Origin: Rutidosis leptorrhynchoides
Taxonomy: Eukaryota > Streptophyta > Magnoliopsida > Asterales > Asteraceae
Length of the DNA stretch: 64,000 nt
Reading direction: 5' to 3'
NCBI RefSeq assembly: GCF_046630445.1
Contig: NC_092343.1
Span: forward strand, 135,277,501 to 135,341,500
Position 1 is the first letter of the stretch. Each line of letters opens with the position of its first letter. This document shows positions 12,801 through 22,770 of the stretch, one piece after another. The position numbers and the translations under genes were made by a program. The notes beneath the pieces are model-generated. The model saw nothing but the letters and a program-made list of their open reading frames with translations, ran no database searches and was not told where the DNA came from.

Positions 12801-13035
12801 GACAACGTCAAAAGTTAAGACGCACCTTATTTTCTAAATTTAAACGTAACTCCGTCAAAAGTTAAGACGGAACTTTTCACTCTTTTGTGATAGCTTCACT
12901 CGTACGCTTCACATAATGGAGTCATTTTATCTATATTATTCAATAATGATAAAACTCTAATTATCAGCTCTTATTCGTCAGGAAAACATAAATTATTGTC
13001 ATCCATGACCATTCCAATCAAATTTCGGGACGAAA
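9816..13035 (+). other. Element C non-coding internal region
   Basis: 3.2 kb without retrotransposon protein motifs in any frame. At 10345-10505 is a low-complexity tract of TTTATCGTCATTTA- and TTACGCAC-type words also found, in the same transcript sense, in the LTRs of element G. A copy of the ACGGGTAGGTAA purine-tract motif lies at about 10040. The rest has no recognised content. Confidence 0.55.
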
Positions 13036-13055
13036 TTTCTTTAACGGGTAGGTAC
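13036..13055 (+). other. Element C polypurine tract region
   Basis: The purine-rich ACGGGTAGGTAC immediately before the right LTR is where plus-strand priming of reverse transcription is expected. Similar tracts precede the 3' LTRs of D, F and F2. Confidence 0.65.
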
Positions 13056-16000
13056 TGTGACGACCCGGAAATTTCCGACCAAATTTAAACTTAATCTTTA
13101 TATATTTCAGACACGATAAGCAAAGTCTGTAATGTTAAAATCTCAAAAACTTTGAAACTATATTTATGTAATGCAATTACCCTTCGACTGTTCTCGATGA
13201 TTCACGAACAACTATTTGTAATTAGATGTGTATATATATGTATATATATTAAAACTTGAAATACATTAATAAACTGTTATATAATTTAGTTGTTATGTAA
13301 AATAACTTACGATATAAATAAACTTATTATAAAAGTATATATATTATATGATGATAAAATTAATTGTAAAATTTTAACTAAAAATAATATGAGGATTAAC
13401 AGTGGCGAAACCAGAATTTCAGATGGATGGTGTCAACATATATTTCCGTAAATATATGAAAGAAATTAAATTACCATCAAACACAACTCTCTTTCACGAT
13501 ATTTCTACTCTTGGAAATGCTTAACAATTTCAAGTATGTAGGATTATATTATTTATTATTTTATCAAAAATAAAAATATCAAACAAAAGTGTCGGTATTA
13601 GAATAACAATAAAACCATGGCTGCTATTATTTTATTTTATTTTATTCTTTTTCTTTCTTTCTTTAAATCTCGTTTTTTTTTGAAATTTGGAAGTATGGTA
13701 AAGTGAGTTTAGGGTCAATGGTGTGGCCACTTGTGTTTTGTTTACATATTGAAAATATCTATATAAATACACTGAATATATTATTGCAATCCAGCTCATC
13801 TCCATTTATATATTTTACATGCACTCTGTATTGTTTAGTTGCAAAATATCCCACAAACAAAACCACCTCATTCGAATACCTACTACTAATCTAAAACTAC
13901 TACCGTTAGTTTTCTACTTCTTCATGCATCACAGAACACCCATGATCACCTCTATTACTTTGGTTTATTTTAACTTTATAAATATATTTACATGCATATG
14001 CATATGGTTATATGATAAAACCACACCCACGTCCACCACCTCTACCGTGATTATAACCGTCACCTTCATTATTATACTCCATTTCGATCATCATCTGCAA
14101 ACTACAACTGGAAGCCAAACACCACGTAAGATTTCTGCTGCACGTTTCTTTTTATCCTACTTCTATTTTCATTCCTATCATAAAACCCAACCCGAACCCT
14201 ATCCTTAAATTAATGAAACAGTAGGCAACAAACCCAACAAAAACTCACGAAACCATCAAACCCATTGCAGCTGTACCTGCGTATTTTTTTCTGTTAAAGT
14301 CCCATATCTCAATCACTACAACACTACAATTATTCTGTTTAAAAACCGACACCCATTTATTCGTCACTCACCTGCGTTAGCTGCTGTTTTCTTTTCTGTT
14401 GTTTCTGATCGAAACAAGCTGTGCACGATGGCACATATCAGCTGCAACTAGGAAAATGACGGGTGCATAAAGAAGATATAAAATAATGAATGATGATGAG
14501 GGTGAAAATCAATAATGTTTTGGCTAACAAAAAGTTCTGTGTCGAGACAAAAGAGTGCACCTACTCTTTCTTTTTCTTTTGTCTGACAAATTGATAACCA
14601 ATTGGAGAATAAATATTACTTTTGGATTGCTGTGGAGCCAGCTATTACACACACACACATCCATTGTATTTGGTAACCGATCCTTTAAAGGATTTAATTG
14701 GTCTGCATGGGCAGTATTTTTTTTTATATATCGGGTTCTTATTATGGGCCAAAACTCAAATATAAGTAGAAATGGTTAATGACGTTCGTGCAATTAGGAT
14801 TCTGTTACTGCCTCTTTACCGGTTCCAGTTTAAATCGACATAATGCACAAAACAAGAAGTTGGGCTTGGCTTTTATTTTTGGGCTGTTACTCGTCACCAA
14901 CAACAGTCCACTTCTATTTTACTTGGGCCTTTTGAAATTGGACTACCTTATCATGTTGGGCCGCAGGTTACTATAATTTTGTTTGGGTTGTATTCCTAGA
15001 CTAAGAAAACGCTCACGTTTACGGTTGAAGGAATAAAGGAAGAAAATATGATGACGTTCGTGTGATGATGGTATGTAATCGACTGCTTACTATATCTACT
15101 ATATCTTTTTCTATTTCAAATCAAAACCCACGAAGAAGTTGATGAAACTGATCCGGTTACCTTCGTTTTCAATTCAATTACAACCCACATCGAACACCAC
15201 TTAAACTTGCTATCCGATGTTTCTGTTATAACATTAATGATGATGATGAATTATATCGATGATGATGATAATGGACGGTTATGTTGATTACGGTTATAAT
15301 GATGTTAGATGATAGTATATTTACGATGTTATGTGATGATCGTGATGGTTAAGTTGAAGAAGAAGATAAACAGATATTACGGGTTATATGTTTTAGAGGG
15401 TGACTTAATTACAGAAAAACAGTAGTGGACGAGTGGTTTGGGTGTGTTTTGTGTTAATGGGAGGTCGCAGGTTCAAGCCCGGGCGGTGGTGCTTATTTTT
15501 TATTTTTTTAGAACCTTTTTTGAAGGTAGCCTATTTTTAATTATAATTATAATTATTATTATTATTATCATTTCATCATTTTTTTTATATTATTATTACT
15601 ATTATTAATATTATGATTATAGTTATTAAAATATTAAGATTAGGGTTAAACATAATATTAAGGATCAAGCTTATGATTTAAAATAGGTTAATGATAGGAC
15701 TAAGATTTTTAAGAATAAGTACGATTAAGTTTATGACAAATACCATTATTATTATTTTTATTTAAAACTATTATTTAATACTAGTAAGTATCGTTATTAC
15801 TACTATTAGATTATAATAATTTTTTTTATCATTAATATTATCATTAGTATTATTAATATATCAAATAAATATTTTTATATAAAAATATATTTAGGACATC
15901 AAACATAACTACATTGATATCAATATTACATATTATATTAAATAATATTTTAATAAGTAATTATTATATTAAAATTTAACATGATAAGTATTAGTTATAT

Positions 16001-17026
16001 AAAATATATAGATTAAATATAAATTTATCTATATAACATATAATATAACAAGTATATTATAATATATATAAACTTGTTTGATTACTATTTGGTGTTAATA
16101 TATATACTTGATATAGGTTCGTGAATCCGAGGCCAACCTTATATTTGTTCAATGCCGTTATATGTATTTTTACTACAAAATATATTAGGTGAGTTTCATT
16201 TGCCTTTTTACCCTTTATATTTTTGGGCTGAGAATACATGCGCAATTTTTATAAATGTTTTACGAAATGGACACAGGTAATTGAAACTACATTATATGGG
16301 TGAATGATCGAAATCGAATATGCCCCTTTTTATTAAGTCTGGTAATCTAAGAATTAGGGAACAGAGACCCTAATTGACGCGAACTCTAAAGATAGATCTA
16401 TCGGGCCCAACAAGCCCCATCCAAAGTACCGGATGCTTTAGTACTTCGAAATTTATATCATGTTTGAAGGAGGATCCTGGAATGATGGGATATTCTTATA
16501 TGCATAATGTGAATATCGGTTACCATGTGTTCAATCCATATGAATGATATTTTTTGTCTCTATGCATGGGACGTATATTTATGAGAAATGGAAATCTTGT
16601 GGTCTATTAAAATGATGGAAATGATTATTTATATTAAACTAATGAACTCACCAACCTTTTGGTTGACACGTGAAAGCATGTTTATTCTCAGGTTTGAAAG
16701 AAATCTTCCGCTGTGCATTAGCTCATTTTAAGGATATTACTTGGAGTCATTCATGACATATTTTAAAAGACGTTGCATTCGAGTCATTGAAGTTCATTAG
16801 AGATTATTAAGTAAATGATGGATTAGGTCATTTATAGATGGATATTATGAAATGGTATGCATACCTGTCAACTTTCGACGAAACGAAAGATTGTCTTTTA
16901 AAAACGAATGCAATGTTTATAAAATGTATCATTTAGAGGTCAAGTACCTCGCGATGTAATCAACTATTATGAATCGTTTATAATCAATATGGACTTCGTC
17001 CGGATGGATTAGGACGGGGCATTTCA
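13056..17026 (+). repeat. Element C 3' LTR
   Basis: 3971 bp, matching 4951-8885. It carries the tRNA-like module at 15426-15510 and an approximately 18-bp segment near 13593 absent from the other LTR. A 129-codon open frame at 13819-14208 is broken in the other copy and is not a gene. Confidence 0.9.
15426..15510 (+). other. tRNA-derived Pol III promoter module in C 3' LTR
   Basis: Second copy of the A-box (15426-15436) and B-box (15470-15480) pair followed by T-runs. Both boxes are unchanged from the 5' LTR copy. Confidence 0.55.
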
Positions 17027-17031
17027 CCCTA

Positions 17032-17159
17032 GCCCCGCGATCGCGAGCCACCAAGGCATATCCGCCTTGTGAACGCGAGATCACCTCTTGCCAGCTATCA
17101 TCTCGCAACAGCAGCGTCCTCCTCGATCCTTCATTGTTTAAGCTCTTTCACACCCAACA
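17032..17159 (-). repeat. Element B 5' LTR, right piece
   Basis: Continuation of 4660-4950 after element C. It holds the two palindrome sites, the first as CCGCGATCGCG (with flanks) and the second degenerate. It ends CACCCAACA and is followed by the TSD CCTGC at 17160-17164. Confidence 0.87.
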
Positions 17160-17168
17160 CCTGCATCA

Positions 17169-17190
17169 TCCTCCCCCCCCCCCCCCTTCG
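17169..17190 (-). other. Element A polypurine tract
   Basis: The plus strand has an uninterrupted run of 14 C at 17173-17186, so the minus strand carries a G-rich tract directly before A's 3' LTR, whose last bases are 17165-17168. Homopolymer length may be unreliable in an assembly. Confidence 0.7.
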
Positions 17191-17198
17191 GGTAGACT

Positions 17199-19093
17199 CT
17201 ACCTCGAGTCAAACGCGTCATCATCCTCACCAAAATATGGAGATAAGTCCGCCACATTAAAAGTTACTGAGACATTGTAAGGACCCGAAAGATGGACATT
17301 GTAAGCATCATCATCTGTGCGCTCCAACACACGAAATGGTCCACCTGCCCGTGGTTGCAATTTAGTAAAACGACCCACACGAAATCTCGCCTTATGCCAC
17401 TAGATCCAAACCAAATCTCCAACCTGAAAAACAACCTTTTTGCGACGTACGTTTTCATAAACACGCCTAGGCACGAACCCAAGTTGATCTGCCTTATCCA
17501 TACGTGCTTCAGGTTCCTGCGCAACCATAGTTGTGGCAACATTAGCGGGTTTGGCTGAACTGCTGCTAGTACATCATTTTAATTTAAAAATAATGAGGAA
17601 TGTTCAACTATTGCCACTCGAGTATCGAGAGGTGCTAGTGTAATGTGCACGCCATCTTTAGTAAACGAATACGTATTACTGTACCCGTCATGCTTGGTTT
17701 TTTTGTTGAACTTCCATGGACGTCCCAGTAGTATGTGACAGGCATCCATTGGGATGATCTCGCACCAATCCTCATCATGGTATTTTTTTCCGATCGAAAA
17801 CTTCACTAAGCATCTTTTATTAACTGTTACATGATTTCCAAACTTCAACCACATCAATTTTTAAGGTTCAGGATGCTCCTCAGATTTGAGTCCCAACTTG
17901 GTGACCATCTCGGTAGACACTACGTTCTCACAACTACCCCCGTCAATAATCAAGTTACACACCTTCCCATGAGAAGTTACTTTGGTATAAAAAATATTGT
18001 TACGAAGCCACGAATTTGCGTCTATTGGATCCATAACCAATGCCTCTCCCTTGTCTGGATACACTAACTCTGATTCGTCTATAGGAGGATCAACCCTCAC
18101 TTCGTGTTCAACCTTAATATCGAATGTTGGTTGACCATACTCGTCACAATATGCAATGGGTCGTGGGTTGGGACAATCCTTTGAAAAGTGACCATACCCT
18201 TTATAGTTAAAGCATTTAGGACCTCTGTTCCCACTGCTTGAAGCTGCTATTATCACCTGCTGTTCGGTTGAGGGTTTAACTGGAGCTACAACCCTAACCT
18301 TAGGTGTCGAAGATGTGGCGTTTCTTTCGAAAGGCAACTTCCCTCTTACCTTATGTTGCTTTTCAACTTTAAGTGCAAGCTGACACACATCATTATAAGT
18401 CCAATAGGGTTGTAGGCTCACAACACCACCAACATTTGAATTCAATGCCCCCAAAAATCGAGAAACTATTTGCTCTTCTTCTTCCTGGACATCACAACAA
18501 AGATGAGCACGTTCAAATTCCCGTATGAGCTCTTCCACACTCATACTTCGTTGGCGCAAATTACGGTATTTCAAATAAGCTTCATGTTTAAAGTTTTCGG
18601 GAAGAAATTTAGAACGTAGTAGTTTCTTCATCTTATCCCATGTTCTCACCTTAGATTTTCGGGAATACACCCTATGCTTACAAATGTTGTCCCACCACAA
18701 GGAAGCATGTTTACGTAGTTTAATTGTAACAAGCTTCATCTTGAGGTGTTCGGGGATATCCTTAATGTCGAACACCCGTTCGACGGTACTCTACCAATCA
18801 AGAAAATTGTCTGGTTGCATAGTTCACGTGAATTTCAGGATCTCCACCTTCATGCCCAAGCTTCACAAAGGGTCATCAAACCCCCTATGATCCCTCTCAT
18901 AATGATCAGCAAACGGGTTATACCGTTTTGAATCATCGAGTGATTCCTCAGAATCACGATCTTCATAATTTCGCTGGTTGCCTAATTCCAACTCTGCGAT
19001 TCTTCATTGCAGGCGTTCGATTTCCACATAAGGATCACTGTTAGTGATCCTAACAGATCGGTAAGCACCACGACAAGCTCGTTGATCGGCCAT
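17199..19093 (-). pseudogene. Element A gag-pol, truncated and stop-ridden
   Basis: The frame starts at the ATG (minus) at 19093, 4 bp beyond the primer site, giving MADQRACRG. It runs through a gag domain (LWWDNICKHR...WDKMKKLLRSKF), a zinc knuckle (CFNYKGYGHFSKDC; second Cys replaced by Tyr) and an aspartic-protease-like region (LIIDGGSCENVV, then ILLGRPW). Several stops interrupt the first 110 codons and one lies at about 17868. After about 17580 the sequence jumps to the end of a polyprotein (FQVGDLVWI, GPFRVLER, FNVADLSPYF, ending at 17199), again with an internal stop. RT, RNase H and the integrase core are missing. The order gag-PR-C-terminus and the GPF-type motif support Ty3/gypsy. 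Confidence 0.82.
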
Positions 19094-19096
19094 CCT

Positions 19097-19111
19097 GGAC
19101 TCCCGATACCA
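19097..19111 (-). other. Element A primer-binding site
   Basis: The minus strand reads TGGTATCGGGAGTCC, 5 bp after the 5' LTR end. The first seven bases match the initiator-Met primer site; the rest diverges, through decay or a different tRNA. Confidence 0.55.
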
Positions 19112-19116
19112 CTTAA

Positions 19117-19480
19117 TGTAGAGGTTAATAATCGATCGTGGCCAAACAAGAATTAAAACACAAAGTAATTGGAACACTGATAAAAAATCCACAGCTTGTT
19201 TATTCACGATAGAAAAATGATAATAAATCAAAAACTGAGTCTGCCAAAAGAAAGCAACAAACTTAAATAGTTCAAAACCAAAATAACTAAAAAGTAGGAC
19301 TAGATAAAAAAACATAAACATAAGGAATTCAAATCCTTATCAACTCCAGCTCCTCATTTTCTCATCCGTTCCCTTTTTCTTCCATTTAGCTTATCCACTA
19401 TTCCAGCTCACCAAGAAGTCGCCAATGTAACTGGGCCCAATGGTTGTTCACGGTCCAGCAGTGCACTTGCACCAGCATCA
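19117..19480 (-). repeat. Element A 5' LTR
   Basis: 364 bp, TG...CA, complete. Followed at 19481-19485 by the TSD AATAA matching 1970-1974. Confidence 0.87.
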
Positions 19481-19621
19481 AATAACCTCACAGAGTCTCC
19501 ATTCCATTGACATCATTATGCTTCTGAATGTCGTGTTGAAAAGGTTTGTCAATCATCTAACCCCATCGCTGCCTAGGCACCGCCACACCTCTTTAGTCAA
19601 GGGATCTAATAAGAACCTTTT
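19481..19621 (-). pseudogene. LINE reverse-transcriptase remnant, upstream half
   Basis: The minus-strand frame reads KEVWRCLGSDGV, one stop at a Trp position, then LTNLFN and EWRLCEV, which leads directly into PIYKNKG at 1885-1974. This is the conserved stretch before the RT palm of plant LINEs. It is bounded on the right by the MITE at 19627, so neither end of the LINE survives. Confidence 0.68.
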
Positions 19622-19626
19622 AAAAT

Positions 19627-20293
19627 AGAGAACCATGTGAACTCACGTTTGCACAAAAAATGGGGAAGAGCGCACAATTTGGGTTGTGTTAGAACAATTT
19701 TCGTTCTACAACACCAAGTTGTTCTAACACGCACAAAATTGTTCTAATTCACCTTTTTTTTTTTTGTTCTAATTCGGCCTTTTTTTTTTCAAAATTTAGC
19801 CTGATTTAAAGTTTGGAATTTTGGGTTTAAGTTTAGGATTTAGGTTTAGATTTAGCGTTTAACAAGAACGGTTTAGAGTTTGGGGTTTAAGAGTTTTGGC
19901 TTTAGGGATCAAAACCCAAAACACCAAACCATAAACCCCAAACTCCAAACTCTAAATCGGGCTATATTTAGAAAAAAGATGAATTCGAACAAAAAAAGTG
20001 AATTAGAGTAGTTTGTGTATGTTAGAACAATTTTACGTATGTTAGAAAATTTTATGTTAATTGTAAAACTAAAATTGTTCAAAAATAGCCCAAATTGTGC
20101 GTTGTTATCCTTTTTTGTGCGAATGTCAAATTCGAACAAATAAAGATGATGAATTAGAACAATTTTGTGTCTGTTAGAATAAATTTGTGTCTGTTAGAAA
20201 TTTTTGTGTTGTAGAACAAAATTTGTTCTAACACAGCCCAATTATGCGCCTTCCCCTTTTTTGTGCGAACATTGAGTTCTCATGGTTCTCTCC
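19627..20293. mobile_element. MITE/foldback element with about 55-bp terminal inverted repeats
   Basis: The left end AGAGAACCATGTGAAC is mirrored at the right end by GTTCTCATGGTTCTCT, and the similarity continues inward for about 55 bp (GCACAAAAAA...GGGGAAG...GCGCA). The 667-bp element has no coding capacity. Its centre holds telomere-like words arranged head-to-head. Terminal repeat style suggests a Mutator-type MITE, but no clean 9-bp TSD was found. Confidence 0.7.
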
Positions 20294-20479
20294 TTAATTG
20301 AGTTCTTATGAGATCCTCACTCATGCTAGCTTCCAACAACAATACTCATGAATCCAGAAATAATAGAACTAGTGCTTACACACTTACTTAACCCAAAAAT
20401 AAGCACAAGCACAAGAAATCCTTCATGTTTAGCTTAACCATTAACAATATAAAGTTAATATCCCCTTAATCTAAACATG
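20294..20479. other. No feature recognised (possible copia remnant)
   Basis: Spacer between the MITE and the recognisable end of the copia fragment. It may be further decayed copia sequence, but no motif supports this. Confidence 0.35.
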
Positions 20480-21660
20480 AAAAAGATTGAAAATAGTTAA
20501 TTTTTCATACAACACATCATGTTGTAATCTAACCAAAGCTTTTATATAAAAGTCAGGTTGAAAATGAAGATCAACCTCTAAATGTTTTGTTCTTTCATGA
20601 AAAAACAATTTTTGTAGTTTATAAAGTTGACTTATTGTCACAATATATGTGACAGGTAAATCCGTACTAATGCTTAAATCATTTTAAAAATTTTTCAAAA
20701 CCTAATAATTTCATAAGTTACAAAAGCTAAGGCTTTATATTCAGCTTCAGCTGAGCTGAAGATCCTAACACAATAATAGATTGTTTCTTACTTTACCAAG
20801 TAACTAACGATTTACCAAGAAAAATACAAAAATCAGAACTGACCTTCTTGAAAAACTACACTTAGCATAGTCTAATCCACTTACCCGAAAGAACAAGCCT
20901 GTCACTTTTCTTAATAAAAATACCTTTGCCTAAGGAAATACCTTATTAATATCGGTGCAACCTTTAAGTGTGAGTTTAAAGGTGCTTGCATGTGTAGACA
21001 ATGACGTTATGTCAGGTCTAGGTCTAGTCAAAGTAATATAGATTAACTTTTCAAACTATACTTATTGTCACAATATATGTGACAGGTAAATCCGTACTAA
21101 TGCTTAAATCATTTTAAAAAAATTTCAAAACCTAATAATTTCATAAGTTACAAAAGCTAAGGCTTTATATTCAGCTTCAGCTGAGCTGAAGATCCTAACA
21201 CAGTAATAGATTGTTTCTTACTTTACCAAGTAACTAACGATTTACCAAGAAAAATACAAAAATCAGTAACTGACCTTCTTGAAAAACTACACTTAGCATA
21301 GTCTAATCCACTTACCCGAAAGAACAAGCCTGTCACTTTTCTTAATAAAAATACCTTTGCCTGAGGAAATACCTTATTAATATCGGTGCAACCTTTAAGT
21401 GTGAGTTTAAAGGTGCTTGCATGTGTAGACAGTGACGTTATGTCAGGTCTAGTCAAAGTAATATAGATTAACTTTTCAACCTAGTTTTTAAAACTCACTG
21501 ATATGATATTTGAGAAAGGAAAGTTAGAATCATTGTGATTATCTAAGCTTACCAAAACAACACTAGACTCCATATGAGTAATTACAGACTTACTAGTCAA
21601 TAACGAAACTCTCGTATAATTTCAAGGCAATATTTTTTTTTGAATCATACTCAAACCATC
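20480..21660 (-). pseudogene. Ty1/copia RT-RNase H remnant with internal tandem duplication
   Basis: Minus-strand reading gives the copia RT/RNase H run RPDI, LDYAKC, RRSVT, FCIFLGKSLVTW (then a stop), SKKQ, a disrupted SSAEAEYKALAF and YCDN, and finally FHERTKHLEVD near 20560-20620. The order is right for the pol 3' end. Frameshifts, a 5-bp insertion at the AEAEY motif and stops show it is dead. A segment of about 430 bp is repeated in tandem. Confidence 0.72.
20631..21483. repeat. Direct tandem duplication of about 430 bp
   Basis: Copy 1 is 20631-21060 and copy 2 is 21061-21483. Both start CTTATTGTCACAATATATGTG and are nearly identical, differing by a few substitutions and a 6-bp GGTCTA repeat. 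Both contain the same stop and the same 5-bp insertion in the copia frame. Confidence 0.85.
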
Positions 21661-21675
21661 ATCCTTTTCAAGTAA

Positions 21676-21678
<3 letters not shown>

Positions 21679-21746
<68 letters not shown>
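21679..21746. repeat. TA dinucleotide microsatellite, left of foldback element
   Basis: About 34 uninterrupted AT units ending directly at the inverted repeat of the foldback element. Confidence 0.95.
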
Positions 21747-21747
<1 letters not shown>

Positions 21748-21749
<2 letters not shown>

Positions 21750-22440
21750 GAAAGTAATCAATCGGGGGGAAGCGGGGGGAAGCAAGTTTTTTTTTTCCGT
21801 TTTTTTTGGAATTTTTTTTTCCTGTATCAAGATCACACGAAAATAAGAACATTTAGAAGAGACACTTCGTGATGAATATTATTATTTAGGCGGGAAAACG
21901 ATCGACAAAAATAACATTCAAGATAATATTGTTTGTGAAGAATATGAACTTTTTTTTTCATGTTTTGTGAAGTAAAATTTAGCCCGATTTAGAGTTTAGG
22001 GTTTAGAGTTTAGGGTTTAAGGTTTGGTGTTTTGGGTTTATTCCATAAACCCAAAACACCAAACCCTAAACCCTAAACCCTAAACCCCAAACCCTAAACT
22101 CTAAACCGTTCGTGTTAAAAACTCAATCTAAATCCTAAATCTAAACCCTAAATCTAAATCCTAAACCCTAAATTTCTAAACCCTAATATCTAAACGTTAT
22201 AAACCCTAATATCTAAACCCCAAAAGCTAAAACCTCAACATACGCTCGAAAAACACGATAATTGTTATATATTACTTTTTCGAGCGTTTTCCCGGCAAAA
22301 TAATAACATTTATCACAAAGTGTCTCTACTAAATGTTCATATTTTCATCCCATTTATAATGTTCGTGAACAAAGTTTTTTCAAAAAACGAAAAAAAAAAG
22401 TTTTTGCTTTCCCCCGCTTCCTCCCGATTGGTTACTTCCC
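21748..22440. mobile_element. Long foldback element between two TA microsatellites (Micron-like)
   Basis: Terminal inverted repeats of about 150 bp: 21748-21906 pairs with 22278-22440, through shared blocks such as GTAAYCAATCGG, AGAGACACTT and GGGAAAACG. The centre has a perfect 20-bp-arm hairpin (22021-22040 and 22046-22065) inside TTTAGGG-like repeats. TA runs flank it on both sides, as for rice Micron elements, which insert in TA microsatellites. Class assignment is inference; no transposase is present. Confidence 0.68.
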
Positions 22441-22452
22441 TCTTGATCCTAC

Positions 22453-22454
<2 letters not shown>

Positions 22455-22536
<82 letters not shown>
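22455..22536. repeat. TA dinucleotide microsatellite, right of foldback element
   Basis: About 41 TA units, 15 bp after the right inverted repeat. Together with 21679-21746 it probably represents one microsatellite split by the insertion. Confidence 0.95.
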
Positions 22537-22540
<4 letters not shown>

Positions 22541-22770
22541 CCAAATGTTTAAGTTAAACTTAGTTTTTAAAAACAGTTTACAATTTTCAATATCATTATT
22601 ACTATTTCTAGGAATAACAATATTTAAAGGTTACATATGATATAAAATGTTAAAACTTTAGAAGCTTATTACATTACTGTAACTAAACTGATTATATATT
22701 TTTTTATATTAATTAATTATGTAATTATTTAATATGATATGATAATCAAGCATCTCATGATGACTCATAG
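22537..22770. promoter_or_regulatory. Upstream region of tandem-kinase gene, no defined motif
   Basis: AT-rich sequence before the first kinase exon. An in-frame TAG lies at 22768-22770. An ATG at 22739 opens another frame, so the true start must involve an upstream exon, with an acceptor such as CATAG at 22766-22770, or a frameshift has occurred. No convincing promoter elements can be assigned. Confidence 0.3.

Larger units (their letters stand above)
4951..17026 (+). mobile_element. Element C: LARD-like non-autonomous LTR retrotransposon
   Basis: LTRs at 4951-8885 (3935 bp) and 13056-17026 (3971 bp) begin TGTGACG and end ATTTCA. The TSD CCCTA is at 4946-4950 and 17027-17031. An exact initiator-Met primer site follows the left LTR, and a purine-rich AACGGGTAGGTAC precedes the right one. 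The 4170-bp internal region holds only a broken 174-codon ORF and no gag-pol, so C must depend on another element's proteins. Large LTRs plus a non-coding interior fit the LARD class. LTR divergence looks low by eye; the clearest indel is about 18 bp near 13593. Confidence 0.9.
2242..17159 (-). mobile_element. Element B: short non-autonomous LTR retrotransposon, containing C
   Basis: Two 419-bp LTRs with inverted ends TGTTAGG...CCTAACA (the left copy is mutated to TCTTAGG, the right ends CCCAACA). LTRs are 2242-2660 and 4660-4950 plus 17032-17159, split by C. The TSD CCTGC is at 2237-2241 and 17160-17164. Without C, B is about 2.84 kb with a 2.0-kb internal region and no gag or pol. Orientation follows from the primer-site complement beside the right LTR and a purine tract (minus strand GTGGGAGAT) beside the left. 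The LTRs differ at many positions, so B is clearly older than C. Superfamily unknown. Confidence 0.87.
1975..19480 (-). mobile_element. Element A: Ty3/gypsy LTR retrotransposon, internally deleted, containing B and C
   Basis: The 5' LTR is 19117-19480. The 3' LTR is 1975-2241 plus 17165-17168, interrupted by B. LTR ends are TG...CA and the TSD is AATAA (1970-1974 and 19481-19485). A primer site and a G-rich polypurine tract flank the LTRs. The internal region keeps gag, protease and the polyprotein C-terminus, but lacks reverse transcriptase, RNase H and the integrase core. It cannot move by itself. It is the oldest layer of this stack. Confidence 0.85.

Noticed and set aside
13819..14208. 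129-codon ORF in the C 3' LTR
   Set aside because: The same frame is cut short at 5921 in the other LTR. Low complexity, no domain.
17264..17542. 92-codon minus-strand ORF as a separate protein
   Set aside because: Reading another frame of the same strand gives the known polyprotein C-terminus (FQVGDLVWI, FNVADLSPYF), so this frame is a shadow.
21985..22225. Telomere or interstitial telomeric array
   Set aside because: Words are degenerate TTTAGGG-like and arranged as a hairpin inside a foldback element, not a tandem telomeric tract.
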